Shown in pieces: positions 43,588 to 51,797 of a stretch of DNA of 64,000 nucleotides. Below the pieces are notes generated by a model. That model made no database searches, was not told where the DNA came from, and saw nothing but the letters and a program-made list of their open reading frames with translations. The first letter of the stretch is position 1. Each line of letters starts with the position of its first letter. The position numbers and the translations under genes are program-made. Source of the DNA: Peiella sedimenti (lineage in GTDB: Bacteria > Pseudomonadota > Alphaproteobacteria > Caulobacterales > Caulobacteraceae); contig NZ_JAUKTR010000002.1 in assembly GCF_030504955.1 (NCBI RefSeq), positions 1-64,000 of the forward strand, given 5' to 3'.

Positions 43588-44793
43588 TCAGGCGCGCTGG
43601 ATCAGCCCGTAGTCGCTGAGGCGCGCGATCATGCGCTCGGGGTCCTCGGCCTTAAGATCGCCCACGCGGAAGGTCTGGCCGCCCATGGCCAGCTCGATGG
43701 CCGCGCGGTCCCCCATCGGAAAGGCGATATCGCCGCCCGGCGCGATGAGGGCCAGGCCCTCGCCGTCCTCGGCCAGACGCCATGGGGTGTCGTCCCGAGC
43801 CCGCCACGCCTGATCCGGGGTGATGGGTCGCGGCGCGAGCGCCAGGGCGCCGGAAACGTCGGCGTCGCGCGAGCGGATGAACTGATCGGCCAAGAGGTCC
43901 ATGGCGCCCTCCAGGCGCGCGTGGTCCGACAGCGTCTTCATCAGGGTGCGGAAATAGACCTTGGCCGCGCCGCGGTCGAAGTCCTGACGCGCGTAGCCGG
44001 GCGGCAGGCCGCGCCTGAACTCAGGACTGGTCAGCGCCACTTCGGAAACCGCCTCCAGCACCAGATCGGCCCAGGTCTTGACGATGAGGCCGCAGGTGAT
44101 GTGCAGCGAGGGCTCGTCGCCCGAAGTGCGGGCGTCGTGCATCAGGCCGCGCGGCAGATAGGCGACGTCGCCGGCCTTGAGAACGAACTCGTGGGTGACC
44201 TCGCCCACGGGATGCTCGTCGTGGCTGAAGTTCTCGCCGCGATAAGCCAGGTCCACGGGGGTGTTGTAGAAGCGCCAGGCCTTCTCGCCCTCGACCTGGA
44301 GGACGAAGACGTCGTGGTTGTCGTAGTGGGTGCGGAAACCCTGGGCGTTGGGCGGCGTCAGGTAGATGTTGGTCTGCACATGGCAGGAGAACACCGCCTC
44401 CATGGCCCGGCAGAAGGCCGCCAGCGTCGCATCGCCCTGGTGCAGCTGATTGAGGACGATGGTCGCGCCCTGGCGGAACTGGGACACGACCGCGCCGCGG
44501 TCGATGGCGCCGGTTTCGGTGACGTAAGCCGAAGGCTGGAGGTCCCGCGAGGCGTCCACCAGCATCAGCTGGCCCTCGCGCAGATCGGCCCCGGCGTTCA
44601 GCTGGTCGATGGCCTTGAAGGACAGCAGGTCGCTGAAGCGGCGCCGGTCTTCGTGGGTGACCACAAGGGGCTGGCGCTCGTAGGTCTGGTCGAGGAAGCG
44701 GGCCGCCTGTTCGCGGCCGATCAGCCAGCTGATGGCGTCGCCGCCCTGGGCCAGCCAGGGACGCGGCGAGGCTCCCCCCGAGATGCGGTTCAT
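43588..44793 (-). CDS. JmjC/cupin 2-oxoglutarate Fe(II) oxygenase (YcfD/ROXA-like)
   Basis: A 401-residue cytoplasmic oxygenase. The iron triad is H156-x-D158 (THYDNHD) and H219 (PRGLMHDA), followed by VFVLQVEGEKAWRFY, the YcfD/ROXA-type core. The C-terminal 150 residues look like the dimerisation and winged-helix part. Known relatives hydroxylate ribosomal proteins (Arg in uL16 for YcfD). It lies 36 bp downstream of the Asp-Ser-Asp repeat gene in the same direction, so that repeat protein is a possible substrate. Both readings are open. Confidence 0.85.
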   Translation of the reverse strand: MNRISGGASPRPWLAQGGDAISWLIGREQAARFLDQTYERQPLVVTHEDRRRFSDLLSFKAIDQLNAGADLREGQLMLVDASRDLQPSAYVTETGAIDRGAVVSQFRQGATIVLNQLHQGDATLAAFCRAMEAVFSCHVQTNIYLTPPNAQGFRTHYDNHDVFVLQVEGEKAWRFYNTPVDLAYRGENFSHDEHPVGEVTHEFVLKAGDVAYLPRGLMHDARTSGDEPSLHITCGLIVKTWADLVLEAVSEVALTSPEFRRGLPPGYARQDFDRGAAKVYFRTLMKTLSDHARLEGAMDLLADQFIRSRDADVSGALALAPRPITPDQAWRARDDTPWRLAEDGEGLALIAPGGDIAFPMGDRAAIELAMGGQTFRVGDLKAEDPERMIARLSDYGLIQRA

Positions 44794-44829
44794 GGGAGGA
44801 GCCTCACGCTGGTCTGATCAGATACGCTT

Positions 44830-45459
44830 TTAGCGGCGGCCGTAGCCGGCGCGGTCGCGGCCCGAGCCGGTGTCGGCGTCGGTGCGGCCGGTGCGGCCGT
44901 AGCCGACGCCGTCGCTGGGATCGGAGTCCGTGCGGCCCGTGTAGTTGCGGTTGCCGCTGCCGCCACGGCCGTAGTTGGCGCGGTCGCTGGAGTCGGAGTC
45001 GGTGATGCCGGTCCGTCCGCCGCCGCCGCGACCGTAGTTGGCGCGGTCGCCGGAGTCGGAATCCGTGATGCCGGTCCGCCCGCCGCGGCCGTTGCCGGCG
45101 CGGTCGCTGGAATCGGCGTCGGTAACGCCGGTGCCGCCGCAACGGCGGCCACGGCCGATGCCGTCGGCGTAGGAGCCGGTGTCGCTGTCGGTGCAGCCCG
45201 AGGAACGGCTGCCGCCACGGCCATAGCCGGCCCGGTCGCGGCCCGAGCCGGTGTCGGAATCAGTGACGCCCGTACGGCCGTAGTTGGCCCGGTCGCCCGA
45301 GTCGGAATCGGTGCGGCCCGTGTAGTTCTGAGCCATGGCCGCGCCACCGCCCACTACGGTCAGAGCGCCGCCCGCCACGGCGGCGCCGCCGGCCACGCGT
45401 GTCAGGAAGGAGCGCCGGTTCAGGCGCGCCTTGCCCTTGGGATCCTGTTCGTCGGCCAT
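44830..45459 (-). CDS. Tat-exported Asp-(Ser/Ala)-Asp repeat protein
   Basis: A 209-residue protein. The Tat signal is NRRSFLTRVAGG at 14-25, with a hydrophobic run to about residue 43 (AMAQ). The rest is low-complexity repeats with consensus TG-x-TD(S/A)D-xxDRA-x-YGRGG. Asp-Ser/Ala-Asp occurs eight times, near residues 51, 67, 91, 114, 133, 153, 178 and 194. The third repeat alone is bracketed by Cys89 and Cys107. No enzyme domain. Tat export implies folding or modification in the cytoplasm first. A Fur-like palindrome lies directly upstream and an oxygenase gene directly downstream. Confidence 0.8.
   Translation of the reverse strand: MADEQDPKGKARLNRRSFLTRVAGGAAVAGGALTVVGGGAAMAQNYTGRTDSDSGDRANYGRTGVTDSDTGSGRDRAGYGRGGSRSSGCTDSDTGSYADGIGRGRRCGGTGVTDADSSDRAGNGRGGRTGITDSDSGDRANYGRGGGGRTGITDSDSSDRANYGRGGSGNRNYTGRTDSDPSDGVGYGRTGRTDADTGSGRDRAGYGRR
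44833..45345 (-). repeat. eight degenerate TDSD-containing coding repeats
   Basis: Units of about 16-26 residues lie between the Tat signal and the stop. Spacing varies, and the DNA is too diverged for exact tandem units. The conserved core is T-D-(S/A)-D, then usually D-R-A and G-R. Selection on the peptide motif rather than recent DNA duplication is implied. Confidence 0.75.
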
Positions 45460-45477
45460 GAGCCTACCCCTCTGCTA

Positions 45478-45494
45478 TTGCGAATAGTTCGCAA
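45478..45494. promoter_or_regulatory. Fur-box-like palindrome
   Basis: TTGCGAA-TAG-TTCGCAA is a perfect 7-3-7 inverted repeat, 18-35 bases upstream of the repeat-protein start and just beyond its ribosome site (AGGGGTAGG). It resembles the TGCGAATnATTCGCA form of Fur boxes in high-GC proteobacteria, differing at one base. A possible promoter (TTGAAA, 19 bases, TATTCG on the minus strand) would have its -10 inside it, so bound repressor would block transcription. A terminator is unlikely, as no T-run follows. Confidence 0.55.
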
Positions 45495-45575
45495 CTAACC
45501 CCCTGTTTCAAAAGAGAAACTACCGGGCGGGGCCGTCTATGGCAACGGTTGTTTCTGGAAACGCTGGTTTCCGAA

Positions 45576-46661
45576 CTATTCCGCAGCCTGCAAAGCCTGC
45601 CCAATCTTGGGGTCAAGTTCACCGGAGGCGTAGCGCTTGGCCATCTGGGCCGTGGAGAGGGGCCGAATCTTCGACGCCATGCCCTCGGCGCCGAACTCCT
45701 GGAAGCGCTGGACGCAGACCTTGCGCATGGCCTCCTTGGCGGGCTTGAGATAGCTGCGCGGATCGAACTCGCCGGGCTTCTCGGCCATCAGCTTGCGGAT
45801 GGCGCCGGTCATGGCCATGCGGTTGTCGGTGTCGATGTTGATCTTGCGCACGCCGTGCTTGATGCCGCGCTGGATCTCCTCGACCGGCACGCCCCAGGTC
45901 TGGGGCATCTGGCCACCGTACTGATTGATGATGTCCTGCAGGTCCTGCGGCACCGAGGACGAGCCGTGCATGACCAGGTGCGTGTTCGGCAGGCGGCGAT
46001 GGATTTCCTCGATCACGTTCATGGCCAGGACGTCGCCGTCGGGCTGGCGGCTGAACTTGTAGGCGCCGTGGCTGGTGCCCATGGCGATGGCCAGGGCGTC
46101 GACCTTGGTCTTCTGGACGAAGTCCACGGCCTGATCCGGATCGGTCAGCAGCTGGGAGTGGTCCAGCTTGCCCTCGAAGCCGTGGCCGTCCTCCTTCTCA
46201 CCCATGCCGGTCTCGAGGCTGCCCAGGACGCCCAGCTCGCCCTCGACCGAGACGCCGCAGGAATGGGCCATGTCCACGACCCGGCGGGTGACATCGACAT
46301 TGTACTCGTAGTCGGCCGGCGTCTTGCCGTCCTCCATCAGAGAGCCGTCCATCATCACCGAGGTGAAGCCGTATTGGATGGCGGTGGCGCAGGTGGCCGG
46401 GCCGTTGCCGTGGTCCTGGTGCATGCAGACCGGGATGTGCGGGTAGAGCTCCACCAGGGCGTCGATCAGGCGCGCCAGCACCACGTCGTTGGCGTAGGAA
46501 CGAGCGCCCCGGCTGGCCTGGATGATGACCGGCGCGTTCACGGAGTCGGCGGCCTCCATGATGGCCAGGCCTTGCTCCATGTTGTTGATGTTGAAGGCCG
46601 GCAGGCCGTAGTCATTCTCGGCCGCGTGGTCGAGAAGCTGTCGCAGCGTGATGCGCGCCAT
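45576..46661 (-). CDS. fba: class II fructose-bisphosphate aldolase
   Basis: A 361-residue zinc aldolase of glycolysis and gluconeogenesis. Features: [29 protein letters not shown] (zinc His and catalytic Asp), [41 protein letters not shown] (zinc His), and [14 protein letters not shown]. Length fits the type common in alphaproteobacteria (Calvin-cycle/CbbA subtype). It lies 116 bp upstream of the repeat-protein gene in the same direction. Confidence 0.95.
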   Translation of the reverse strand: MARITLRQLLDHAAENDYGLPAFNINNMEQGLAIMEAADSVNAPVIIQASRGARSYANDVVLARLIDALVELYPHIPVCMHQDHGNGPATCATAIQYGFTSVMMDGSLMEDGKTPADYEYNVDVTRRVVDMAHSCGVSVEGELGVLGSLETGMGEKEDGHGFEGKLDHSQLLTDPDQAVDFVQKTKVDALAIAMGTSHGAYKFSRQPDGDVLAMNVIEEIHRRLPNTHLVMHGSSSVPQDLQDIINQYGGQMPQTWGVPVEEIQRGIKHGVRKINIDTDNRMAMTGAIRKLMAEKPGEFDPRSYLKPAKEAMRKVCVQRFQEFGAEGMASKIRPLSTAQMAKRYASGELDPKIGQALQAAE

Positions 46662-46827
46662 CGCGGAAAAGCCCCCTGGGCAAAAGGAAGTGAGTTTCCG
46701 GGCGGTCTAGTCCACCGCGCCCAAAAAGTCACGCCGAGGCGACGAGCAGGCGATCGCCGCGCCGCTCGTTACAGAGGGCCGGCCCGGCCGCAGATGCAAT
46801 CGCGGCCCGGGATCGCTGAATGCTCTG

Positions 46828-47700
46828 TCAGGAACCAGCGCGCAGGCTGTCCCAGGTGCGTGGCGCAGACGCCGAAGCGGTCTGGCCGGCAGGCTGCTGG
46901 GACCGCAGCCAGTTCAGGTTCTGCTCGGCCAACTCGGGCGGCAGTTCGCGACGCAGGATCTGTTCCGCCTCGCCGATCTTGCCCTGCAGGCCCAGCACAA
47001 GAGCTAGATTCTGCCGCGTCTGGGCCGTGGCCCCCGGTAGGGCGGCGGCGCGGCGCAGCAGGGTTTCGGCCCCGGCGGCGTCGCCGGTCTCGGCCTTGGC
47101 CAGGGCGATGTTGGTCAGCACCGAAGGGTTATCGGGCGAAAGGGATTGGGCCAGGGTCCAGGCGGCCTCGGCGTCGTCGGTGCGGCCCACCTGGCGATAG
47201 GCGACCCCCAGCAGGGACGGGATGCGCCAGTCCCGGGGCGCCATGGCCTGGGCCTGCTCCAGCGGAGCGATGCCGTAGAAGGCCTGGCCGCGGGCGATAT
47301 GGGCGCGGCCCAGCTCGAGCCGGGCGTCCAGATTGTTCGGGTCGCTGACCAGCAGGCGCTCCGCAGCCTGAACGGCGCCGTCGTGACGGCCTATTTCGCG
47401 CAGGGCACGCGCCAAGTTTAGCCCGGCTTCGACGTCTGTCGGATCGCGTTCGAATTCGGCGGTCCAGAAGACGGAGCGCGACAGAGCGTCCATGCGCTGG
47501 ATCTGGGCGCGCTGTTCCGGCGTGGCGCGCTGGGGAGCGGCGGCCTGGGCTTGGCTCGGAGCGGCGGCAGGGGCCGCGGTCTGGGCGGCAGGCGCGGGTG
47601 TTTCGGCCGCGCGGTCACGGCCGCCGAAGGGCCAGGCGGCGGCGGGCTGGGCGATCAGCGCCACGGCGGCGGTTGCGGCGAGCGCCAGCTTGGGCGACAT
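46828..47700 (-). CDS. exported TPR protein
   Basis: A 290-residue secreted protein. The signal MSPKLALAATAAVALIAQPAAAW precedes an Ala/Pro/Gln-rich linker to about residue 65, then four or so tetratricopeptide repeats (DVEAGLNLARALREIGRHDGAVQ, NLDARLELGRAHIARGQ, WRIPSLLGVAYRQVGR, SVLTNIALAKAETGD). It resembles TadD-like pilus assembly TPR proteins, but no tad genes are near, so the role is open. Spacer 46662-46827 shows no gene. Confidence 0.82.
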   Translation of the reverse strand: MSPKLALAATAAVALIAQPAAAWPFGGRDRAAETPAPAAQTAAPAAAPSQAQAAAPQRATPEQRAQIQRMDALSRSVFWTAEFERDPTDVEAGLNLARALREIGRHDGAVQAAERLLVSDPNNLDARLELGRAHIARGQAFYGIAPLEQAQAMAPRDWRIPSLLGVAYRQVGRTDDAEAAWTLAQSLSPDNPSVLTNIALAKAETGDAAGAETLLRRAAALPGATAQTRQNLALVLGLQGKIGEAEQILRRELPPELAEQNLNWLRSQQPAGQTASASAPRTWDSLRAGS

Positions 47701-47779
47701 GGGCGAAGCTCCTGGATCGTCGCCGTGAGGGTGCCGTCCATGGGCTCAATGTTCGGTTAACGGTTGGAGGCCCCCGCCC

Positions 47780-49198
47780 ATGTCCGCCAACGAGGCCCGA
47801 TCAGGCTCAGGCCTGCATCAGACGGTGATCGCCAGCGCCGAGGCGCCGATCCGCCTGCGGCTGATCGAGCCCGATCAGGGACTGGAGGGTCCGGCCCAGG
47901 CCTGGGCCACAGCGCACGGCTTCAAGGGCCAGGCCGGGCGCGTCCTGCCTATCGCCGACCCCGACGGCCACCTGGTGGAAGTGCTGGCCGGGACCGGGCC
48001 CAGCCAGGCCGGGCGGGCGCACCGTCTAGGCCGGAGCCTGCCGGCCAGGCTGCCCGCGGGCGACTATCGCGTCGAAGGTCTGGCGGCCGAGGACGATGAA
48101 GCCTTCGCCCTGGGCTGGGCGCTGGGAGGCTATGCCTTTGATCGCTACAAGGCCAAGGCCGACAACGGCCGCGCACGGCTGGTCGCCCCGGAGGGCGTGG
48201 ACCTGGGCCGCGTGGCGCGCGTGGCCGAGGCCTGCGCCCTGATCCGCCAGATGGTCGATACGCCGGCCTCGGACATGGGGCCGCTGCAGATCGAGACCAT
48301 CGCCCGCGAGATCGCCGAGGCGAACGGCGCCGAGGTCAGCGTCATCACGGGCCCGGCCCTGCTTGAGCAGAACTATCCCGCGGTGCACGCCGTGGGCCGC
48401 GCCGCGACCGAGGCGCGTGCGCCTCGCATCATCGAGTTCGGCTGGCGGCTGGACCAGACTGAGCTGCCCCTGGTGGCCCTGGTCGGCAAGGGCGTCTGCT
48501 TCGATTCCGGCGGCCTCGACCTCAAGCCGGCCGCCGGCATGCGCAACATGAAGAAGGACATGGGCGGCGCGGCTCACGCCCTGGGACTGGCGCGCATGGT
48601 CATGGAGGCGAACCTGCCGGTGCGCCTGGTGGTGCTGGTCGCCGCGGTGGAGAACATGATCTCGGGCGAGGCCTTCCGGCCCGGCGACGTGGTGCGCACG
48701 CGAAAGGGCCTGACGGTCGAGATCGGCAATACCGACGCCGAAGGGCGGGTCATTCTGTCGGACGCGCTGCAGCGGGCCGGCGAGCTTCAGCCTGACCTGA
48801 CGCTGGATTTCGCCACCCTGACGGGCGCGGCGCGCATCGCTCTGGGGCCGGAGCTGCCCCCCTTCTACACCGACGACGAGACCCTGGCCGGAGAGCTGCA
48901 ACAGGCCGCCGCCGAGGTGGTGGACCCCCTGTGGCGCATGCCGCTGTGGTCCGGCTATCGCGAGGCGGTCGAGGCCGACATCGCCGACCTGCGGAACGAT
49001 TCCGCCGACTGGGCTCAGGCCGGATCGGTGACGGCCGCCCTGTTCCTGCAGCGCTTCGCCCCCGAGACCGGGTCGTGGTGCCACTTCGATATCTTCGCCT
49101 GGAACCCCCGTTCGCGACCGGGATGGCCTACGGGCGGCGAGGTGCAAGGAGTGCGCGCCTGTCTGCGCATGCTGGAACGGCGTTTCGGCGGGCGTTAA
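47780..49198 (+). CDS. M17 leucyl aminopeptidase family protein
   Basis: A 472-residue cytoplasmic dimetal aminopeptidase. The C-terminal catalytic domain keeps VGKGVCFDSGGLDLKPAAGMRNMKKDMGGAA (Lys and Asp ligands) and VEIGNTDAEGRVILSDAL (Asp/Glu ligands and catalytic Arg). The N-terminal domain is divergent and short, as in the PepB-like branch. It is divergent from the TPR gene. Substrate range not readable. Confidence 0.9.
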   Translation: MSANEARSGSGLHQTVIASAEAPIRLRLIEPDQGLEGPAQAWATAHGFKGQAGRVLPIADPDGHLVEVLAGTGPSQAGRAHRLGRSLPARLPAGDYRVEGLAAEDDEAFALGWALGGYAFDRYKAKADNGRARLVAPEGVDLGRVARVAEACALIRQMVDTPASDMGPLQIETIAREIAEANGAEVSVITGPALLEQNYPAVHAVGRAATEARAPRIIEFGWRLDQTELPLVALVGKGVCFDSGGLDLKPAAGMRNMKKDMGGAAHALGLARMVMEANLPVRLVVLVAAVENMISGEAFRPGDVVRTRKGLTVEIGNTDAEGRVILSDALQRAGELQPDLTLDFATLTGAARIALGPELPPFYTDDETLAGELQQAAAEVVDPLWRMPLWSGYREAVEADIADLRNDSADWAQAGSVTAALFLQRFAPETGSWCHFDIFAWNPRSRPGWPTGGEVQGVRACLRMLERRFGGR

Positions 49199-49256
49199 GC
49201 TGGCTTTGGGAGTTGCGGGCTAAGCTCTTCGCTTCCCTGAGGAGCGCCCTTCGCCC

Positions 49257-50054
49257 GTGACGCCCGCCTTCGACCCGCGCACGACCCTGGCCCGGCCCGA
49301 TCTGGCGGCGCAGGCGCTGGAGGGGCTGCTCGCCGCCGAGCGGTATGAGCCGGTCAGGTCCATGACCTGTCTGGAGCCCAGCGCCCTTGTGCGAGGCCGG
49401 CCTGCCGATGACGCCGCGCCGGTGGATCAGCTGTTGTTCGGCGAGCGCTTCGACGTGCTGGAGACGCGCGAGGGGTGGGCCTGGGGACAGGCCGCGCGCG
49501 ACGGCGTGGTCGGCTGGGCGCCCTTGGAGGTCTTCGGCGAGGGAACCGTCCTGCCGACGCACCGGGTCGACGCCATCAACGACGTCCTGCCATTCAACGC
49601 TCTGGTCCGCGTGACCGCCGTGATCGGACAGACGGCGGCGGTCGAGGGCTTCGGGCCGTTTCCCATGGCGCTGCTGAGCGAGATCGGAACCTTCGCTTCC
49701 GGGCCGGCTCATGTGGCCGAACGCTGGCTGGGAACGCCCTGGCTGGAGGCTGGCCGCACCGGCGCCGGGATCGACGGGCCGGGACTGGTTCAGCAGGCGC
49801 TGTTCGCCTGCGGCCGGGGGTGCCCCCGCCAGCCCGACCTGATGGCGCAGCGCATCGGCAGGGGCGTACCGCTGGGCGAGGTTCGCCGGGGCGATGTGAT
49901 CCTGCTGGCCGAGCACGCGCTCATCGCCGTGGAGGCGGACGAAGTCGTCCACGCCGCCCCCGGCGACCAGGTGCGGCGTGAACCGCTCCACGAAGCACTC
50001 ACCCACCTGAAGGCCCAGGGCTTCGGAGAAGTGCTGGCGGCGCGCCGCCCCTGA
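49257..50054 (+). CDS. SH3 plus NlpC/P60-like protein lacking the catalytic Cys
   Basis: A 265-residue protein. Residues about 30-145 contain SH3-like segments (ALVRGRPADDAAPVDQLLFGERFDVLE, GWAWGQAARDGVVGWAPLE). The NlpC/P60 (C40) region starts AERWLGTPWLEAGRTGAGIDGPGLVQQALFACG. The usual DCSG is DGPG, so the nucleophile Cys is Gly174. H220 in LLAEHALIAV is kept. It is probably a non-catalytic binder of peptidoglycan peptides. The start is GTG 49257 with GGAG upstream. It sits between the M17 and aat genes. Confidence 0.8.
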   Translation: MTPAFDPRTTLARPDLAAQALEGLLAAERYEPVRSMTCLEPSALVRGRPADDAAPVDQLLFGERFDVLETREGWAWGQAARDGVVGWAPLEVFGEGTVLPTHRVDAINDVLPFNALVRVTAVIGQTAAVEGFGPFPMALLSEIGTFASGPAHVAERWLGTPWLEAGRTGAGIDGPGLVQQALFACGRGCPRQPDLMAQRIGRGVPLGEVRRGDVILLAEHALIAVEADEVVHAAPGDQVRREPLHEALTHLKAQGFGEVLAARRP

Positions 50055-50068
50055 TCTAGACTGGGTTC

Positions 50069-50731
50069 GTGCCCTATACGCCGGATCTGACGCCCCACGA
50101 CCTGCTCCAGGCCTACGCCATGGGCGTGTTTCCCATGGCGGATAGCCGGGACGACCCCGAGGTCTATTTCGTGCGCCCCCGCCTGCGCGCCCTATTGCCG
50201 CTGGAGGGGCTCAAGGTGTCGCGGCGGTTGGCGCGAACGGTGCGGCAGGATCGCTTCGCCGTCACGGTCGATGAGGACTTCGCAGGCGTGCTCGACGCCT
50301 GCGCCGCCGCGCGGCCGGGCCGCGAAGACACCTGGATCAACGGCCCGATCCGCGCCCTTTATCTGGAGCTGCACCGGCTGGGCTTCGCCCACAGCATCGA
50401 GTGCCGGGAGGCGGACGGACGCCTTGTGGGCGGCCTTTACGGCGTGGCCCTGGGCGGCGCCTTCTTCGGCGAGAGCATGTTCTCGGACGCGCGGGACGCG
50501 TCAAAGGCGGCCCTGATTCACCTGGCGGCGCGGCTGAAGGCGGGCCGGTTCGCCCTGCTCGACGCTCAGTTCATGACGCCGCACCTGGCCAGTCTGGGGG
50601 CCATCGAGATCGATCAGGCGGACTATCTGGCGCGCCTGGAGCGGGCCCTTAGGATCGAGGCCGACTTCTGGACCTACCCGCGCGGAGCGGACGGGCGAGC
50701 GTCCCTGCACGAGATCACCCAGGCGTCATAG
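50069..50731 (+). CDS. aat: leucyl/phenylalanyl-tRNA-protein transferase
   Basis: A 220-residue N-end-rule transferase that adds Leu or Phe to proteins with N-terminal Lys or Arg, marking them for ClpS-ClpAP. It has [16 protein letters not shown], then [42 protein letters not shown], and [16 protein letters not shown]. Start GTG 50069. It overlaps DUF2155 tail-to-tail by 58 bp. Confidence 0.94.
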   Translation: MPYTPDLTPHDLLQAYAMGVFPMADSRDDPEVYFVRPRLRALLPLEGLKVSRRLARTVRQDRFAVTVDEDFAGVLDACAAARPGREDTWINGPIRALYLELHRLGFAHSIECREADGRLVGGLYGVALGGAFFGESMFSDARDASKAALIHLAARLKAGRFALLDAQFMTPHLASLGAIEIDQADYLARLERALRIEADFWTYPRGADGRASLHEITQAS

Positions 50732-51342
50732 ACCGGGTGACGTAGCGGGTTCACCGCCGGCGCCTGGGCGAACATCCAGCCGCGGAAAACCTGACGCGGC
50801 GCGGGCCGGCGGCCCGACACCTCGCGTGGCTGGGAGCTGATTTCAAGGAAGGCGGCGGCGTCGTTGACCGGCTCGTCCGCCGCGGTGCTCTCGCAGGCGC
50901 GCAGGGTGAAGATCAGGCCCTTGTAGCTGACCGGACGGCCGACACGGGCCTCGAAGCGGATGGTCTCGGCGGTGATCTTGTCCAGCGCCTGGATCACCGC
51001 CGCCTGATGGCGCGTGCGCGCGGCGGGCTCGGCCGCCTCGTCTTCGTCGTCGGACGTATCGGGCGCGGGCGAAATGTCGGCCTCCGCCACCTCTACCGCC
51101 TCGGCGGGTGCGGCGGCTTCGTCTTCGGACTCTTGCTGGGCCTGGGCCTGAGGACTGGCGGGCTGCTGGCCCGAAAGGGCCTCGGCCACCGGGTCACGGG
51201 ACGGCTGCGGCGCGGGCGCCGGCACGAGCGGCGGCGCCTGGACCGGCGCCGGTTCGGGCGGCAGTTCGACCTCCTGCGCGCCCATCAGGCCCAGCACGGC
51301 AAGGCCCGAGACAGCCACGATGGCGGCGCGGCGCAGCGTCAT
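50674..51342 (-). CDS. DUF2155 family exported protein
   Basis: A 222-residue secreted protein. The signal [23 protein letters not shown] is followed by a Pro/Ala/Glu-rich linker to about 110, then the DUF2155 domain: [30 protein letters not shown] and [31 protein letters not shown] 51342 overlaps the NDUFA12 stop by ATGA. The NDUFA12-DUF2155 pairing recurs in alphaproteobacteria. Function unknown. Confidence 0.88.
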   Translation of the reverse strand: MTLRRAAIVAVSGLAVLGLMGAQEVELPPEPAPVQAPPLVPAPAPQPSRDPVAEALSGQQPASPQAQAQQESEDEAAAPAEAVEVAEADISPAPDTSDDEDEAAEPAARTRHQAAVIQALDKITAETIRFEARVGRPVSYKGLIFTLRACESTAADEPVNDAAAFLEISSQPREVSGRRPAPRQVFRGWMFAQAPAVNPLRHPVYDAWVISCRDARPSAPRG

Positions 51343-51728
51343 TCGGGTGTCCAGGCCTGATAGTCGCCCGTGGCCGGGGCGCGATTCTCGCCCGAGGCCA
51401 CCGAACCGGGACGACGCCACGCCATGGGGGTGCCGGTCAGATTAGGCAGGTGGGGCTTCTCGTAGCGCGGACCCACATCCTGATCCGAGGGCAGATCGTC
51501 GCTGGTGTAGTGCAGCCAGCCGTACCAGTCCGGCGGCACCTTCGACGCCTCGGCGTAGCCGTTATAGATGACCCAGCGGCGGCGACGGCCATCATAGGAC
51601 GAGGTATCCTTGGACTCGTAGTACCGGTTGCCGAAGACGTCCTTGCCGACAAGCCGGCCGCGACGGCCGACCGTGAACAAGGTGCCGATGGTCGCCCCGT
51701 TCCACCAGGTGAAGATCTTGCTCAGCAC
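51339..51728 (-). CDS. NDUFA12 (B17.2) subunit of NADH:ubiquinone oxidoreductase
   Basis: A 129-residue accessory subunit of complex I, present in mitochondria and alphaproteobacteria. It has WWNGATIGTLFTVGRRGRLVGKDVFGNRYYESK, RRWVIYNGYAEASKVPPDWYGWLHY and PHLPNLTGTPMAW. GGAGCGTCACGTG precedes the ATG. It is separated from ppx by 69 bp. Confidence 0.94.
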   Translation of the reverse strand: MLSKIFTWWNGATIGTLFTVGRRGRLVGKDVFGNRYYESKDTSSYDGRRRRWVIYNGYAEASKVPPDWYGWLHYTSDDLPSDQDVGPRYEKPHLPNLTGTPMAWRRPGSVASGENRAPATGDYQAWTPE

Positions 51729-51797
51729 GTGACGCTCCAGAACACTCGCCGGCGAAAATAGCGGGGCGCGGGGGCAGCGTCCACACGCCTGAATCGC

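Noticed and set aside
43588..44793. Firm assignment of the JmjC protein as the uL16 arginine hydroxylase YcfD
   Set aside because: The fold and iron triad fit, but adjacency to the repeat protein leaves another substrate equally possible. Sequence alone does not decide.
45505..45564. Hairpins GTTTC/GAAAC and GGAAAC/GTTTCC as the fba terminator
   Set aside because: Stems are only 5-6 bp and no T-run follows on the fba strand.
45564..45585. A second Fur-like site at the fba stop codon (GGAATAGTTCGG on the minus strand)
   Set aside because: It shares the GAATAGTTCG core but the arms are not symmetric. Part of it is the end of the fba coding sequence, so it is probably chance.
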